In this document: positions 1 to 10,307 of the stretch, piece after piece
Layout: every line of letters begins with the position of its first letter
Position numbering within the stretch: position 1 is the first letter of the stretch
Origin: Synaphobranchus kaupii
Lineage: Eukaryota > Chordata > Actinopteri > Anguilliformes > Synaphobranchidae
Direction of reading: 5' to 3'
NCBI GenBank assembly: GCA_029718625.1
Contig: CM056377.1
Coordinates: 107,621,534 to 107,685,533, forward strand
DNA length: 64,000 nt
The notes under the pieces: model-generated
Told to the model about the DNA's origin: nothing
Seen by the model: only the letters and a program-made list of their open reading frames with translations
Databases searched by the model: none
Program-made: the position numbers and the translations under genes

Positions 1-1724
1 AAATACCAGTTAAACAACACATAGATATGATTGATGATTTTCAAACTAAAAGTAGTCTTAAAGGCTCGGAATTAAGTCAAGTAAGATTCTTGCTCAGGAC
101 CTACTGCATAATGCTGCTAGTGGGTTCAAACACAGGATACTTAACGTATGTCCAGTAGCAACAGTAACACTAGTATATAACTGTTAGTTGGTGTAAACAG
201 AGTAAGATAATTACATTTTAATACAGTTTTTTCTGTGTAAATACAGCTCAAGATTGTTTTTATAATTTTGGAATTGTGATCACATTCTTACAACATTTTG
301 CTCACTACTTCAATCACATTGTAATCTAATCCCATTCTACAACTCTACCATAAGGAATGTGGATGACTTACAGCTCAGAATGCACTTTTCTACAGATTTC
401 ACTTGCAAATCAACCTTGGGAAAGCAATCAAATCCCTCTGACTTCCCAAGTTCCACGTTAGCCCCAATATCTGCATTCTGAGCACAAACGGATGTGCATC
501 ATGTATGTGAAAGTCTCCTAATTACATTCTAACCACATTCACAAAACAACTGGGGACCTATGTACCGTTGGTTCTTTGTCCCATAATAAATCCATATTCT
601 AATTATATTCTTGACAGTTTTCATTCTCATATTTTTATTAGAGGGCTATTCAGAGTTTATTATAATTATATTCAAACTATATTCAGGCGTTGTTTTTAAA
701 TTGGTACAAATCTCAGTTGATAAAAGGCACATACAACTTTGCAGTCTCATGAAAGACTATAGGAAGTCTTTCAATAAAATAAAATCTTGTCAGAAGATCA
801 TGTTCTGGACACCGCAATGAAACCTTTGTACTACTAGCTCTTGTTGAAAAACAAAAGTTTTCTTTTTCAACCAGTTTTTCACCCAGATTTTTACTTTTTC
901 TCCAAATTTACAATACCCAATTGTATTCATTAGCCTGTTATCACTGGAGTGCCTTCCATCAATTTGCGTGAGTGCAGACAAGGATTTGTTACCCACTGCA
1001 GCACTTCTGTTCAGCCAGCCAGATGAGCTACACAGTGTTTGCATTGGGGGAGCATACGTCATGCATAGCTGCAAGCGCCAATCGACCAACAGAATCGCCG
1101 ATGCACAGTGAGGTGAGGACAATCCTGCTGACTGAAATATATCTTCCCTGGGTGATGCTAATGTTGCATATGCAACACACTGTGGGGCTGCCAGTCACAG
1201 TCTGCACTAGCATAGCCAGGATTTGATGCCAGACTGAGGGGCGCATAAAGGCACTTCTGCCTTAGCAGTCTGAATTATCTGCCTGTCACAAACATTGGAA
1301 TATTGAAGTAATGTCAAAAATGCATTTATTTCCTTCCAAATAGTAATTGCAATGGTAGTAAATGGCATCAGTCACAATAATTGACAGCCAACTTTAAAAA
1401 CAAGATATGAAACCAAACTTTGTTATGAGCTATGATATGACTCATTGTTAACATTTTTAATAGTTTCTCAATCCTATGGATAGCCTACAGTTGTTTATTT
1501 ACTTAAAACATCTCTTTAAAAGCTATACATTTATTTATATTACTTTTACTATTTAATATACTAATATATACTTCATATTTACATATACATATACAAACTT
1601 TGTAGCCTACTTTATAATTACAAAGTAGGCCATAACTTACTATATAAAAAACTGGCATTCAGGTAGCCAGCTAAAGCATGGTCTTGCCTGGAATCCTTAA
1701 CATGCCATGGAAAACTCTCACTGG
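1..1724. other. upstream non-coding DNA, nothing recognised
   Basis: AT-rich sequence with only short open frames and no recognisable protein. A stretch around 940-1260 is less AT-rich and may be an old repeat, but no termini are visible. A 9-bp inverted repeat (GCCTACTTT / AAAGTAGGC) sits at about 1604-1630. Confidence 0.5.
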
Positions 1725-1988
1725 GGCCGTGCCCGAATCAGGGCACTTGCCTACTATTGAGTATGCCAGTTGATTATACTTCTTTAAAAAGCTGTTAAGT
1801 ATGCGACAATTCTGAAATGTGATTCTTCTTAATATCCCCGGATGATATAGTTACTTCCGGGTTTTCGCTGATAATAGTATGGAGGATATTTTTCACGTGC
1901 TGCATGTCACTAAACAATATGCAGTAAGCAGTATACAGTATGCTAGTACACAGGACGCAGTGGATAAGGCTCTGATTTGGACACAGCC
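1725..1988. mobile_element. hAT-like MITE with ~20-bp terminal inverted repeats
   Basis: The left end reads GGCCGTGCCCGAATCAGGGC. The reverse complement of the right end reads GGCTGTGTCCAAATCAGAGC, so the two match over about 20 bp with only transition differences. The interior is short (264 bp in all) and has no transposase frame, which fits a non-autonomous element. GGCTGTGTCC-type termini are common in fish hAT-related MITEs; that family assignment comes from memory of the end type. I could not find a clear 8-bp target duplication, so the exact boundaries are uncertain. Confidence 0.55.
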
Positions 1989-3931
1989 TGGGAGTCCCAT
2001 CAGGTGATGTCTAATTGGTTAAAGCATCATCCTGCGAGGGAAGATTTGTGTTGGCAGGGTATTCCCATCCTCACTGCACAGCAGTGCAGTATGTGCAGTT
2101 CTGTGGTGCTATTGCAGCACGGCTCAGGGGGTGGACTGCAGCAGTGAAAAGAAGTGGCACTTGGATGCATGCTCTTCTTCACTTTCCAAAATTGACAGAG
2201 GAAGGTGTAGAAGTGGAGCAGGCTTACATATGTCTTTAACTATTAAAAACTGGGGGGGAAAAAGAAAATTGTGATAAAAAAAATAATTCCTACGTAATAT
2301 TAGCTCTTATACTCTTCTAAAACACTGTTTCTTTTTGTATACAGTTACAGTATACACACATTTCTAGTACATGTCTAACATTTATTTAATATTTATTTTA
2401 TCATAATGATTTCTCTGTAACCTGTAACCTGACTTACTGTGATCAGCAGTCTTATTGCTGGCCCTCTGCTCACCAGAGGTTTCAGGTGGGTTTTTTTTAC
2501 TTTTCAATTTTTCATGCAACACTGCCTTGTTATCTACCATCAAGTAGTTATGGTGTATGTCTCTAAGTTGTATTTAGATGTGTCTAAGAAAATACTATTA
2601 GAATTATTATAATATTGCCCACATCCACACCGAGTTCCTATTTGATCAAATTTTTATTTATCATTAACAATAATATCTAAACCTCAGCTGGCATAGGTAA
2701 TAACTTTCCAAATCACTCTGCACTTGCTCAAACCCTTACCACAAGCCTGCTGAGTCTGGCCTCATATGTACAGCCTGAATGGCTGGGTGAAGTCAGCATG
2801 TGTGAGAGCAGAGTATTCCAGCACTGCTCTCTTCAGCCGTTCAAATGCTATTTAGCAGCTGGTAGTCCTCGCAATAGAGGTATGCTTCAAATTAAGTGTC
2901 GATTCTCACACCGGGGGGCACACCTATATTGATGGCATAATGGAATACTCAGGACATGGCAGAGAATCTGCTATCTAGCCAATGGTGGGATCCAGAGTCA
3001 TAACTGTGTGTGAACAGTCATAACTGTGTGAAACTTGCACTAGTAGCTCATGCCAAACTAAAGAGCAATGCAAAAATGGCAAATGTACATTTCCCTTTCT
3101 AAAACTGTTTTCAGCTAATTTGCAAGCTGTGAAATAATATCTTTCGGATTGTGGCACACATCCAATGCTTTCATGCGGCCAGTGTTTTTGGTGGGGCCAC
3201 TGCAGGCAATGTAGTTTTCCAGCGCCCCAATATCAACTTAAATGACGTAATGGATTGTTCATTAATATATGTTAAACTTATGTTATTTGTTCATCTACTA
3301 TCTCCATAAACTACTACCTACTATCTTTCTCTTGGGATCAAGCTCAATCTAGGTTGCTTTAATAAATGAATCCTGTAAGGACAAATAAAAGTTTTATAAT
3401 AGGTGAAAGCAGGACACATGAACAGACATGACACACATGCTTTACAAGCACAAAGTAAATAAATTAAACAGACTTCTTATCCCAATTCATTTATTAGAAC
3501 TACGAGTAATAGCCCAATAAGAATTTGTTGAGCAGTAAATGCTGGGCCAAGGAATACTACACAAACAGGAATATTACATCAGTGCTATCACTATGGTGCA
3601 TAAAAAATGCAATGCACTTTTGAGATTGTTTGTTTAAATGTAAAAACACGCAACCTATGGGTGACTTTTTGAACACAGGGTGCTAAGAGATGTAGTTACA
3701 CTCTTGCAAGACCATAATTATATGTTATCTTTGCATTTACTGGTTTTTTATTGCCTCTGTATTTCTTGTCATTGTATTTAATATCAGTACAAACCTAATA
3801 TATAGTATTCACACATCCTTTAGTACTCTCGCCTCTTGGCCAGTTCATTATGAAAGAGAGTGTTGCCAATAATATACCTGGTTAAATAATGGTAAGTAGT
3901 AATAAATAACATTTATTGCCTTTTGTTTTTT
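1989..3931. other. upstream non-coding DNA, nothing recognised
   Basis: No frame with recognisable protein similarity and no clear repeat termini. Short frames at 2015-2239 and 2975-3157 lack any coding signature. Confidence 0.5.
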
Positions 3932-4243
3932 CTGCCTCACAGCAAGAAGGTACCGAGTTCGAATCCCAGCCGAGGGCCTATCTGTGCGGAGTTTGCATGT
4001 TCTCCCCTTGTCTGCGTGGGTTTTTATTCAAGTACTCCCACAGTCCAAAAACATGTTTATGTTAACTGGAGAGTCTAAATTGCCTGTAGGTATGAGTGTG
4101 TGAGTGAATGGTGTGTGTGCCCTGCGATGGATTGGCGACCTGTCCAGGGGGTATTCCAGCCTCTCGCCCAATGACTGCTGGGATAGGCTCCAGCCCCCCT
4201 GCAACCCTGACGGGAATCAGCGGGTTAGATGGATGGATGGATG
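3932..4243 (+). mobile_element. tRNA-like SINE / RTE-type retroelement fragment with (GATG)n tail
   Basis: The 5' part (TGCCTCACAGCAAGAAGG...GAGTTCGAATCCC) resembles the second half of a tRNA-derived SINE head, including a B-box-like GTTCGAATCCC near 3957. It is followed by a body widespread in fish genomes (GGAGTTTGCATGTTCTCCCC, then GGCGACCTGTCCAGGG, then GGGATAGGCTCCAGCCCCCC). It ends in GGATGGATGGATG at 4231-4243. A terminal (GATG)n repeat is typical of RTE-type LINEs such as Rex3 and of SINEs that share their tails. The upstream tRNA A-box half is not visible, so the copy is probably 5'-truncated. Translations across it on both strands are artefacts. Confidence 0.7.
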
Positions 4244-5049
4244 TTTTATTCTGTAAATTCCTGGCTGTGTTATTTGAACAAACCCTAGACATTTTGTCAC
4301 TTTCTTAGCTGACTACCTGACACAGTTAAATTTAGCACTGACTGACAAAATGTCACAAAGCTGTTTACTAACCCACCCGGGGATATTAAGTCAAATTCAC
4401 ACTGTGTGGAAGATAAGTTTCAGTTTGTGTTTTCTTTCAACAAAATATATCATGGTAAACCAAGTGAAGTCACACATATTGATAACATTTGATTCCATAT
4501 AATATAAACAATTGTTGTTTCAGGTTGTCTTGGGCACAGGGGATTACTGTTGTCTGCGGTTGTCCAAGCAGTGGAAACAATACATGACTCAAGCAGTCTG
4601 GAAAGACCTCACTCAATTAATTAACACAGAATTGTGGGACCAGCCACAGATGCCACCTAGACCTTGGGATTTGGCAGTTAAGGGCACATAGTCAGAACTC
4701 TGTTAATAACTGTTTCTCATGCATTCACAAATTTTTATAATTAAAGTTAAATAAAAATATTTAAAAATCAGTAAAGAACATGTTAACGTCATTATTTGTC
4801 TAATGCCAGTACCTCCTGCATTGGATATTCTCATCTGATCCAAGATCATAGAAGCAATGTTTCAAATTTTCTCTCAGGCAGAAGAGATTTTGCTGTCCAA
4901 ATGTCCATCGAGTTTTGTTTTCATTTGTAACCTCTGCTTGTCACATAGCATACTTAACTTGTCTGCTTTAAGATGGTGTTGCCTGAAACAAATCTACTTT
5001 TGACAACAACAAAAAAATACATTACATTTTAGCAATAGATTACATATTT
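4244..5049. other. non-coding DNA, nothing recognised
   Basis: AT-rich sequence between the SINE-like element and the LINE relic. No frame or repeat structure could be supported. Confidence 0.5.
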
Positions 5050-5965
5050 TCCACACAATCCATTTATTGCAGCTCAAATTGCTTCACAGTTCAATGAAAA
5101 GACAATACATAAACAAAAGGGGTAAAATGTATCCAAAATCAAATAAAAAGTTAAAAAAATAATAAAAACAGACAGAGGGGAAAATTACCAATGGATGAAG
5201 CTTCTTTTACTTTTGGTCGTAAACTGAAGGATGCTACACCAATTTGTTCATGATTCCCCTTTGGAACACACAAGAGGTTTGTTTTAGCAGATCTCAGAGT
5301 TTTGATTGGCTGATCAATTAAAAAGTCAGAAATGTATTCAGGTGCTGATCCATATAGGAGTTCAAAACAAGTATTTAAAAATAAATCCAAAAACTGACCT
5401 GGGAACAAATGTGCGATGCATTACAGTAGTGTGCATTACCAAACTTGTGACAAAAACGATCAAACTTTAGAAATTTTCCTGAGATGGAACAAGGGAAGTT
5501 TATTGCACTTTTTATACAAGCTCAAGTCAGCATGCATAATAAGCCCAAAGTTCTTTAACTTGTCATTTCACACTAGGTGACCTTCGCTCTTTGATATATT
5601 TTCTCTTTTTCCTTTCGGTCCAATAAAATACTTTGGTCTTATCTTGATTTAACTGAGAAAAATTTGTGATGTCCAGAGTTTCATATCTTCGAGGCATTTT
5701 TTTTGCAGGGCTATCTGAGCTTTTATCCTCAGGTAACACAGGGACATGCAGTTGCATAACGTCTACATAACAATGAAAATCAATAGCATGACTACCTATT
5801 ATTTTACCTAGAGGGAGCATAAAAGAAAGGAGAAGTGGACCAAGGATGGATCCCTATGGGACCCCGCAAGTGATGTCAGCCTTTTTAGATTTTAAGGATG
5901 ACAGAATATTCTTCCTGTTACATAGGAACAAACCATGCTAATACTGTTTCTGATAAGACTAAATC
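5050..5965 (-). mobile_element. L2-type LINE relic (reverse transcriptase 3' part), degenerate
   Basis: Read on the minus strand, this shows the end of a non-LTR reverse transcriptase. About 5930-5800 gives a degraded WF..Y block and then the RT signature GVPQGS-like / GPLL-like, with a frameshift before MLPLGKIIGSHAIDFHCY. The catalytic YADD motif has decayed to YVDV (about 5765-5750). It is followed by NQDKTKV, which matches the family's LN..KTEV motif. Near 5500 there is a FHLRKISKVRSFLSQ-like block. At 5390-5160 lies the C-terminal APEYISDFL...LRSAKTNLL...FSLRPK block. Block order matches the L2 (Maui-like) clade of fish LINEs. Frameshifts, stops and missing stretches show it is dead. It is antisense to elavl4. 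Confidence 0.7.
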
Positions 5966-7014
5966 AAACGCTCAATTATAGCCCAACCAAATAAAACTAT
6001 AGACCAGTCCATCGGCACTCATGCAATTCCAGAAGATTCAGCATTTATAACTATTATATCCCCTTTTAATGAAAGTTGATTTAATATTTCTTATGGACCA
6101 AACCCGTGTGCCCCTGTTATATTTATATCTATTATTGTTACTATGCAACAATGTAAAGTTGCTCCTATAGGTCCTAATTTGAGTCTATTTGGAATAAGGA
6201 AACTATACATTCAAGAGTATAGGCATGAGATGACACCAGAATTAATTATATTTGATAATTAATAAAATGTAAGATGATTATAAATATTCCCTTACAAGTG
6301 ATATAATTATTATGCTTTATGACTGAAATGAGACTATACCCAACTGAGAATCACTGTGTGCCAGGATGTGTGGTGTTGGGAGCTGGGTGGTAATCCATAA
6401 CTGGGGAGATCAAAACTGGGGGTAATCCTATATTTTTGAGAACCCTTGCTTTAAATAACCCATGCTTTAAAAAGGTAGTCACATCAGATAACTTATGAAC
6501 ACATAGTCTACTCAATGTCTGCAAGCTAAAACAGGAATGCATATACTGGACTGTAGAAGGGCTAGGCTATTAAGTTATGGTCTTTACTTTTCCTAGGTCA
6601 GAAGCTACACCATCAGCACTATCTCTATGTTCCTCATAATTCACCTTTCACTGAATAAATCTGCACTTCCAGGGCTGCGGCTTCAACCTATGGCCCCAAA
6701 ACTGCTCGATTGTCACTTCCAGGTGCCTCAAGAGGGTTTTGAAATAAAATAAAAATTATTTTCTAATGGAACAGACAATAATTTAATCTACATAAATGAG
6801 GAGAGAATCAAGTCATTTTCCCATAGGTCCTCACTTTAACGCCCTCTCGATGGTAGCTGAGTCGTGGCGTAGGCTAAAAGTTATCTTCTCAAATTCAAAT
6901 GACCCTAATGCTCTCTTCTTTTCAGTCTTGGGGTCCACTTCCTCTTCTTAAATATCTGTGTGCTAATTGTGAAATAACAACAAGTCAATGACCCCTTTCA
7001 TAACGTAGAAGATA
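5966..7014. other. non-coding DNA, nothing recognised
   Basis: AT-rich. The LINE relic may extend a little into the lower coordinates, but I could not align further RT motifs. No other structure seen. Confidence 0.45.
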
Positions 7015-7557
7015 CACTGCCTGGCCAAAAAAAAAGTTGCCGTTGCACCCGTCATGCATAGTGCCCACTGTACAAACCTCTGGAGGTAGTGTTAAGATCT
7101 GGGGTTGCTTCAATTGGTCAGGTCTAGGCTCAGCAACGTTATGCAGCAATAAAATGAAGTCAGCTGAGTACCTGAATGTACTGAATGACCCGGTTATCCC
7201 ATCAATGGGCATGTTTCAGGAAGACAATGCCAAGATTCATCGGGCTCAAATTGTGAAAGAGTGGTTCAGGGAGCATGAGGAATAATTTTCACACATGAAT
7301 TGGCCACCAGAGTCCTGACCTTAACCCCATTGAAAGTCTTTGGGGTGTGCTAGAGAAGACGTTACGGAGTGGTTCGACTCTCCCGTCGTCAATACAAGAT
7401 CTTGGCCAAAAATTAATGCAACTCTGGACGAAAATAAATGTTGTGATGTTGCATAAGGTTGTCGAAACAACGCCACGACGAATGCGCGCCATAATAAAAG
7501 CTATAGGCGGTCCAACGAAATATTAGCATGTGCAACTTTTTTTTTGGCCAGGCAGTG
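7015..7557 (+). mobile_element. Tc1/mariner-derived MITE, copy 1 (543 bp)
   Basis: Perfect ends CACTGCCTGGCC...GGCCAGGCAGTG are flanked by TA on both sides (7013-7014 and 7558-7559), the hallmark of Tc1/mariner insertion. The TIR continues into an A/T run and GTTGC/GCAAC. The interior keeps the 3' part of a Tc1 transposase. An open frame at 7037-7285 carries a VKIWGCF-like block and [11 protein letters not shown], which holds the second catalytic D. After a stop and frame change, [11 protein letters not shown] follows, which holds the third catalytic E. The N-terminal DNA-binding half and first catalytic D are missing, so it is non-autonomous. A sister copy lies at 48111-48641 in the same orientation with the same deletion structure. 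Confidence 0.88.
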
Positions 7558-8628
7558 TAGGAGTCCTTATTGTAGTTGGTGCTAAGACACTGATTATTGC
7601 CAGAAACAGTCATGTTTACATCACTTTTCCTCATCAGCACACTTGAAATTGGCTAGAACATACTGAGGAACCTGCTGGATGTAGGGAAGGCTACATCCAA
7701 AAGCTATGACCCTGCTGATGCGGAGAATAATTCTTGGTGGAAGGTTATCTATTAAGTCTAAAATATATGCAGTAATCATTTCAGTACTGTTGGCTTGGCC
7801 TCCAAATGCGACTTGATATTTGCTACCATTTATGCAACAAAACCTATTTACATGGAATGTTATCTAGGAAAATGAAAAATGCATATACAAGTGAATGGCT
7901 AAAATACTGTATGAATGTCAGCATTAATTTAGCATTCAGTTTAAAATTCATACATCCACAAGCGTTATTATTTTAAGTAGATTTGAGGGCAACTTTATGT
8001 TTTGTTAAACTTTATGATATTCTGATACTATGAAGGCAGCGTAATGGTAATATTTTTATTATTATGATCTTTAAAGCTCAGAGCTGATAAAGGATAACAA
8101 TGACGTGCTTTTGGCTTTCTTAAACTACAAACTGTAGAATGTAATTTTATGTTTAAAATATTGCGTATTGAAGAAAAAGAGGGCAGGCAGTTATTGTTTG
8201 CTGGCACAAATATGTTGAAAACCCAAACACACATTATAGGTAAACCAATTAAAGGAATAATTCTATCCCAAAAATATATGAGAAAAGGTGTGTGATTTGC
8301 TTAAAAATGCTGCATGTTCAAGGATAAGTCAGTCACTGTGAACAGGGAGGGAAGGGAGTCAGCGGCAGTTTATTAATGGCAGCGTTCAATCATCTACACA
8401 CAAATCAGGCCTACACACCTCAGCCGATCAGAGCACATTGATTTGCACTGGAAAGAAAAAGGAGAGCAGAATCAGCCATGTCCAATAAGCTCACGTGTGA
8501 AAGGGATAGAAAGGGAAGGAAAGGAAAGGAAAGGAGTGAGAATGAAAAAGGAAGATGGCAGATGTGGACGTGCCATTGTTGTTAGCACAGTCTTCCCACC
8601 TTGTGGTAATACAGTGAACTGTAGCTGC
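7558..8628. other. non-coding DNA upstream of the GA repeat
   Basis: No recognisable coding sequence. Base composition shifts toward purine-rich from about 8440, leading into the GA repeat that precedes the first candidate leader exon. Confidence 0.45.
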
Positions 8629-8716
8629 TGGAGAGGAAGAGCGAGAGAGAGAGGGAGCGAATGAGAGAGAGAGAGAGAGCGAGAGAGAGTGAGAGAGAGA
8701 AGGAATGAGAGGAAGG

Positions 8717-8757
<41 letters not shown>
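8629..8757. repeat. (GA)n purine tract
   Basis: Imperfect GA/GGA repeat becoming pure GA at about 8725-8757. It lies about 420 bp upstream of the candidate leader ATG at 9179. GAGA tracts are common near vertebrate promoters and can form H-DNA, but it may simply be a microsatellite. The long minus-strand frame across it is a low-complexity Ser/Leu artefact. Confidence 0.9.
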
Positions 8758-8760
<3 letters not shown>

Positions 8761-9178
8761 AAACTAAGAGCTATGTTTTGGGACAAGCTAATCTGCCAGA
8801 GAGCAGTGTGAGGATCGGAGCGCATTGTGTGAGCGTGTGTGCGGGGGACAGATAAGGGAACGAGCCCGCCAGCCCGACTGCTTGTTTTAATGTGCTGACT
8901 CTGGGGAGATAAAAAAAAATATTGACTCTTCAGTCGTGTGCCGAGACCCTGGGCACAAGCGCCATATCTAACAGAGGGGCACCAAAAAAGAGAAAAAAGG
9001 CGACAGAAATCTAAAACAAACAATAATAGAGGATTTTTTTTTTTTCTTTTTTCATCTATTATTTTTTTTCCTTTTTGGTGGGACTGACTCCCATTTCCAT
9101 TAGAGAGAAAGGGAGAGAACCGTAGAAGGGGAACGCTAAGAAAAAAAAGCAAGGGACAAGAAAAGCACTGACTACAAG

Positions 9179-9226
9179 ATGTTCGAAATCAGCCGAACAC
9201 TCAACGCTGCTTTGTTGAGCAATGAG
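9179..9226 (+). CDS. elavl4: candidate elavl4 distal leader exon A (coding part)
   Basis: The ATG at 9179 has A at -3 and an in-frame TAA 42 nt upstream (9137-9139), so translation could start here. The 16 codons read MFEISRTLNAALLSNE and end exactly in phase 0 at GAG|GTAAAG, a good donor (9227). The common elavl4 exon begins in phase 0 with IISNMEPQ, so the join would be in frame. Upstream sequence 8758-9178 looks like a 5'UTR: no long frame, purine-rich, preceded by a GA tract. Mammalian HuD is known to use several alternative first exons, which makes this reasonable. I do not recognise this particular N-terminus from memory, so the assignment is inference from splice signals and phase. The alternative is a chance ATG plus GT. 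Confidence 0.45.
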
Positions 9227-9779
9227 GTAAAGAAATTGGATTTGATTTTTTACAGCTCAGTACTTTCGGTGTATGTGCTGCTGATCATCCTGTCTCGTGT
9301 ATATGTTTATATGTATATGTTTGCATGATTTTTGTGGATGGACTGAAGATGGAGGGATGAGGGGGGAGTTGATGTATGGAAAAGATGAATATTTGGCTGA
9401 ATATTTCAGCTGAGCTTGATGCTATAGTTGAAAGGGGACTACTTTTCTTTCCAGTCATCCTTGCTCACAGTAATACGTTAGAGAGGCAAGGCGGCGGGCT
9501 GTTTTTCGTGACACGACTGTTTTATTTCCCCCTCATTTATTCAAAGCAAGGTGACTATTAACGCTTAGATTGCTTGAAGAATCGCCCATCTGGGGCTCTA
9601 AGTGTGTATGTGTGTGTGTGCGTACGTACGTGAGCGTGTGTGTGTGTCTGTGTGCGGGCGTGCGTGTGTGCCTGCGTGTGCCTGCCTGCCTGCTTCCCTG
9701 AGTGCGCACAGTGCAGTAGTGTTTGTGTATATATGTCTCTACCTCCCCTCTCTCTTTCTCCTTCTTTCCATCCCACTCG

Positions 9780-9814
<35 letters not shown>

Positions 9815-9894
9815 CGTCCTTTACTATTCCGTCTCTCTCTTTCTCTGTCTCTGTGCCTGTGTGTGAGTGAGGAGCCTGTGAACTCCATCTCGAG
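9227..9894. repeat. interval with GT-rich and (CT)n microsatellites
   Basis: 9227-9600 shows no recognisable feature. 9601-9690 is an imperfect GT/CGTG repeat. 9771-9815 is a CT repeat, continuing interrupted to about 9850. Frames across these on both strands are low-complexity translations. If leader exon B is real, the CT-rich stretch 9740-9850 would lie in its promoter, its 5'UTR or a polypyrimidine tract. Confidence 0.8.
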
Positions 9895-10017
9895 ATGATG
9901 GTGAGGAACCCCCAGCACTTGGGACTAGCCCCTGCTGAAGGCTCCATCCCTGAGATGCGATCGCAGCTTTTTCCCAGGAGTGTCCCCGCCACCCAGCCAG
10001 GAGCCAGGTCATTTTTG
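9895..10017 (+). CDS. elavl4: candidate elavl4 distal leader exon B (coding part)
   Basis: Starting at ATG-ATG (9895-9900), 41 codons run open (MMVRNPQHLG...GARSFL) to a strong donor TTG|GTAAGAGG at 10018. The donor falls in phase 0, matching the start of the common exon. An in-frame TGA lies 27 nt upstream (9868-9870), giving a defined start, and the -3 base is G. The peptide is Pro/Ser/Arg-rich with no domain and would precede IISNMEPQ. The exon might be transcribed from its own promoter. It could also be a second 5' exon spliced after leader A through the CT-rich tract, though no clear AG was selected. I do not recognise the peptide. Evidence is the open phase-0 frame, the bounded start and the donor. 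Confidence 0.4.
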
Positions 10018-10284
10018 GTAAGAGGAGAGGCGGAGACACGTCAGTATCAGACGTAAAATTAGACTGAGAGGTGCTGAAATTTTGATCCTGTAACTCTGGG
10101 AAAATGAATTAATGGCTGATTATGTGATTGCGTTTGTGAGGTTCCACCTACTGTGGCTGTGCACTTTGTCATCCAATCAGTTGGGGAGGGAAGGTGGCAA
10201 GGAATTGTTTAGTTTGTGTCCAATGCAGTTTCTTTTCAACCTCCCTGTGTGTACAGTGTGTAGATGCAAGTATATATGTGGGGA

Positions 10285-10307
10285 GGGGGGGGGGGGGGGG
10301 GGGGGGG
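10285..10307 (+). repeat. poly-G tract (23 G), G-quadruplex-prone
   Basis: An uninterrupted run of 23 G, preceded by GGGGA, lies about 270 bp downstream of candidate leader exon B. On the coding strand it could form G-quadruplexes in DNA or nascent RNA. Homopolymer length is unreliable in assemblies. Confidence 0.9.

Noticed and set aside
3950..3975. tRNA gene suggested by GAGTTCGAATCCC
   Set aside because: Only a B-box-like half is present, without a cloverleaf or A-box. It belongs to the SINE-like element.
4062..4308. Short frames on both strands
   Set aside because: They fall inside the SINE/RTE-like element and are frames read through repeat sequence.
8472..9152. 226-codon minus-strand open frame, the longest in the window
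   Set aside because: Most of it is Ser/Leu-rich translation of the GA/CT repeat at 8629-8757. No domain, and it overlaps the likely 5' leader of exon A.
9558..9992. 144-codon minus-strand frame and overlapping + strand frames
   Set aside because: Driven by GT and CT microsatellites (runs of Thr-His and Arg-Glu). Not protein-like.
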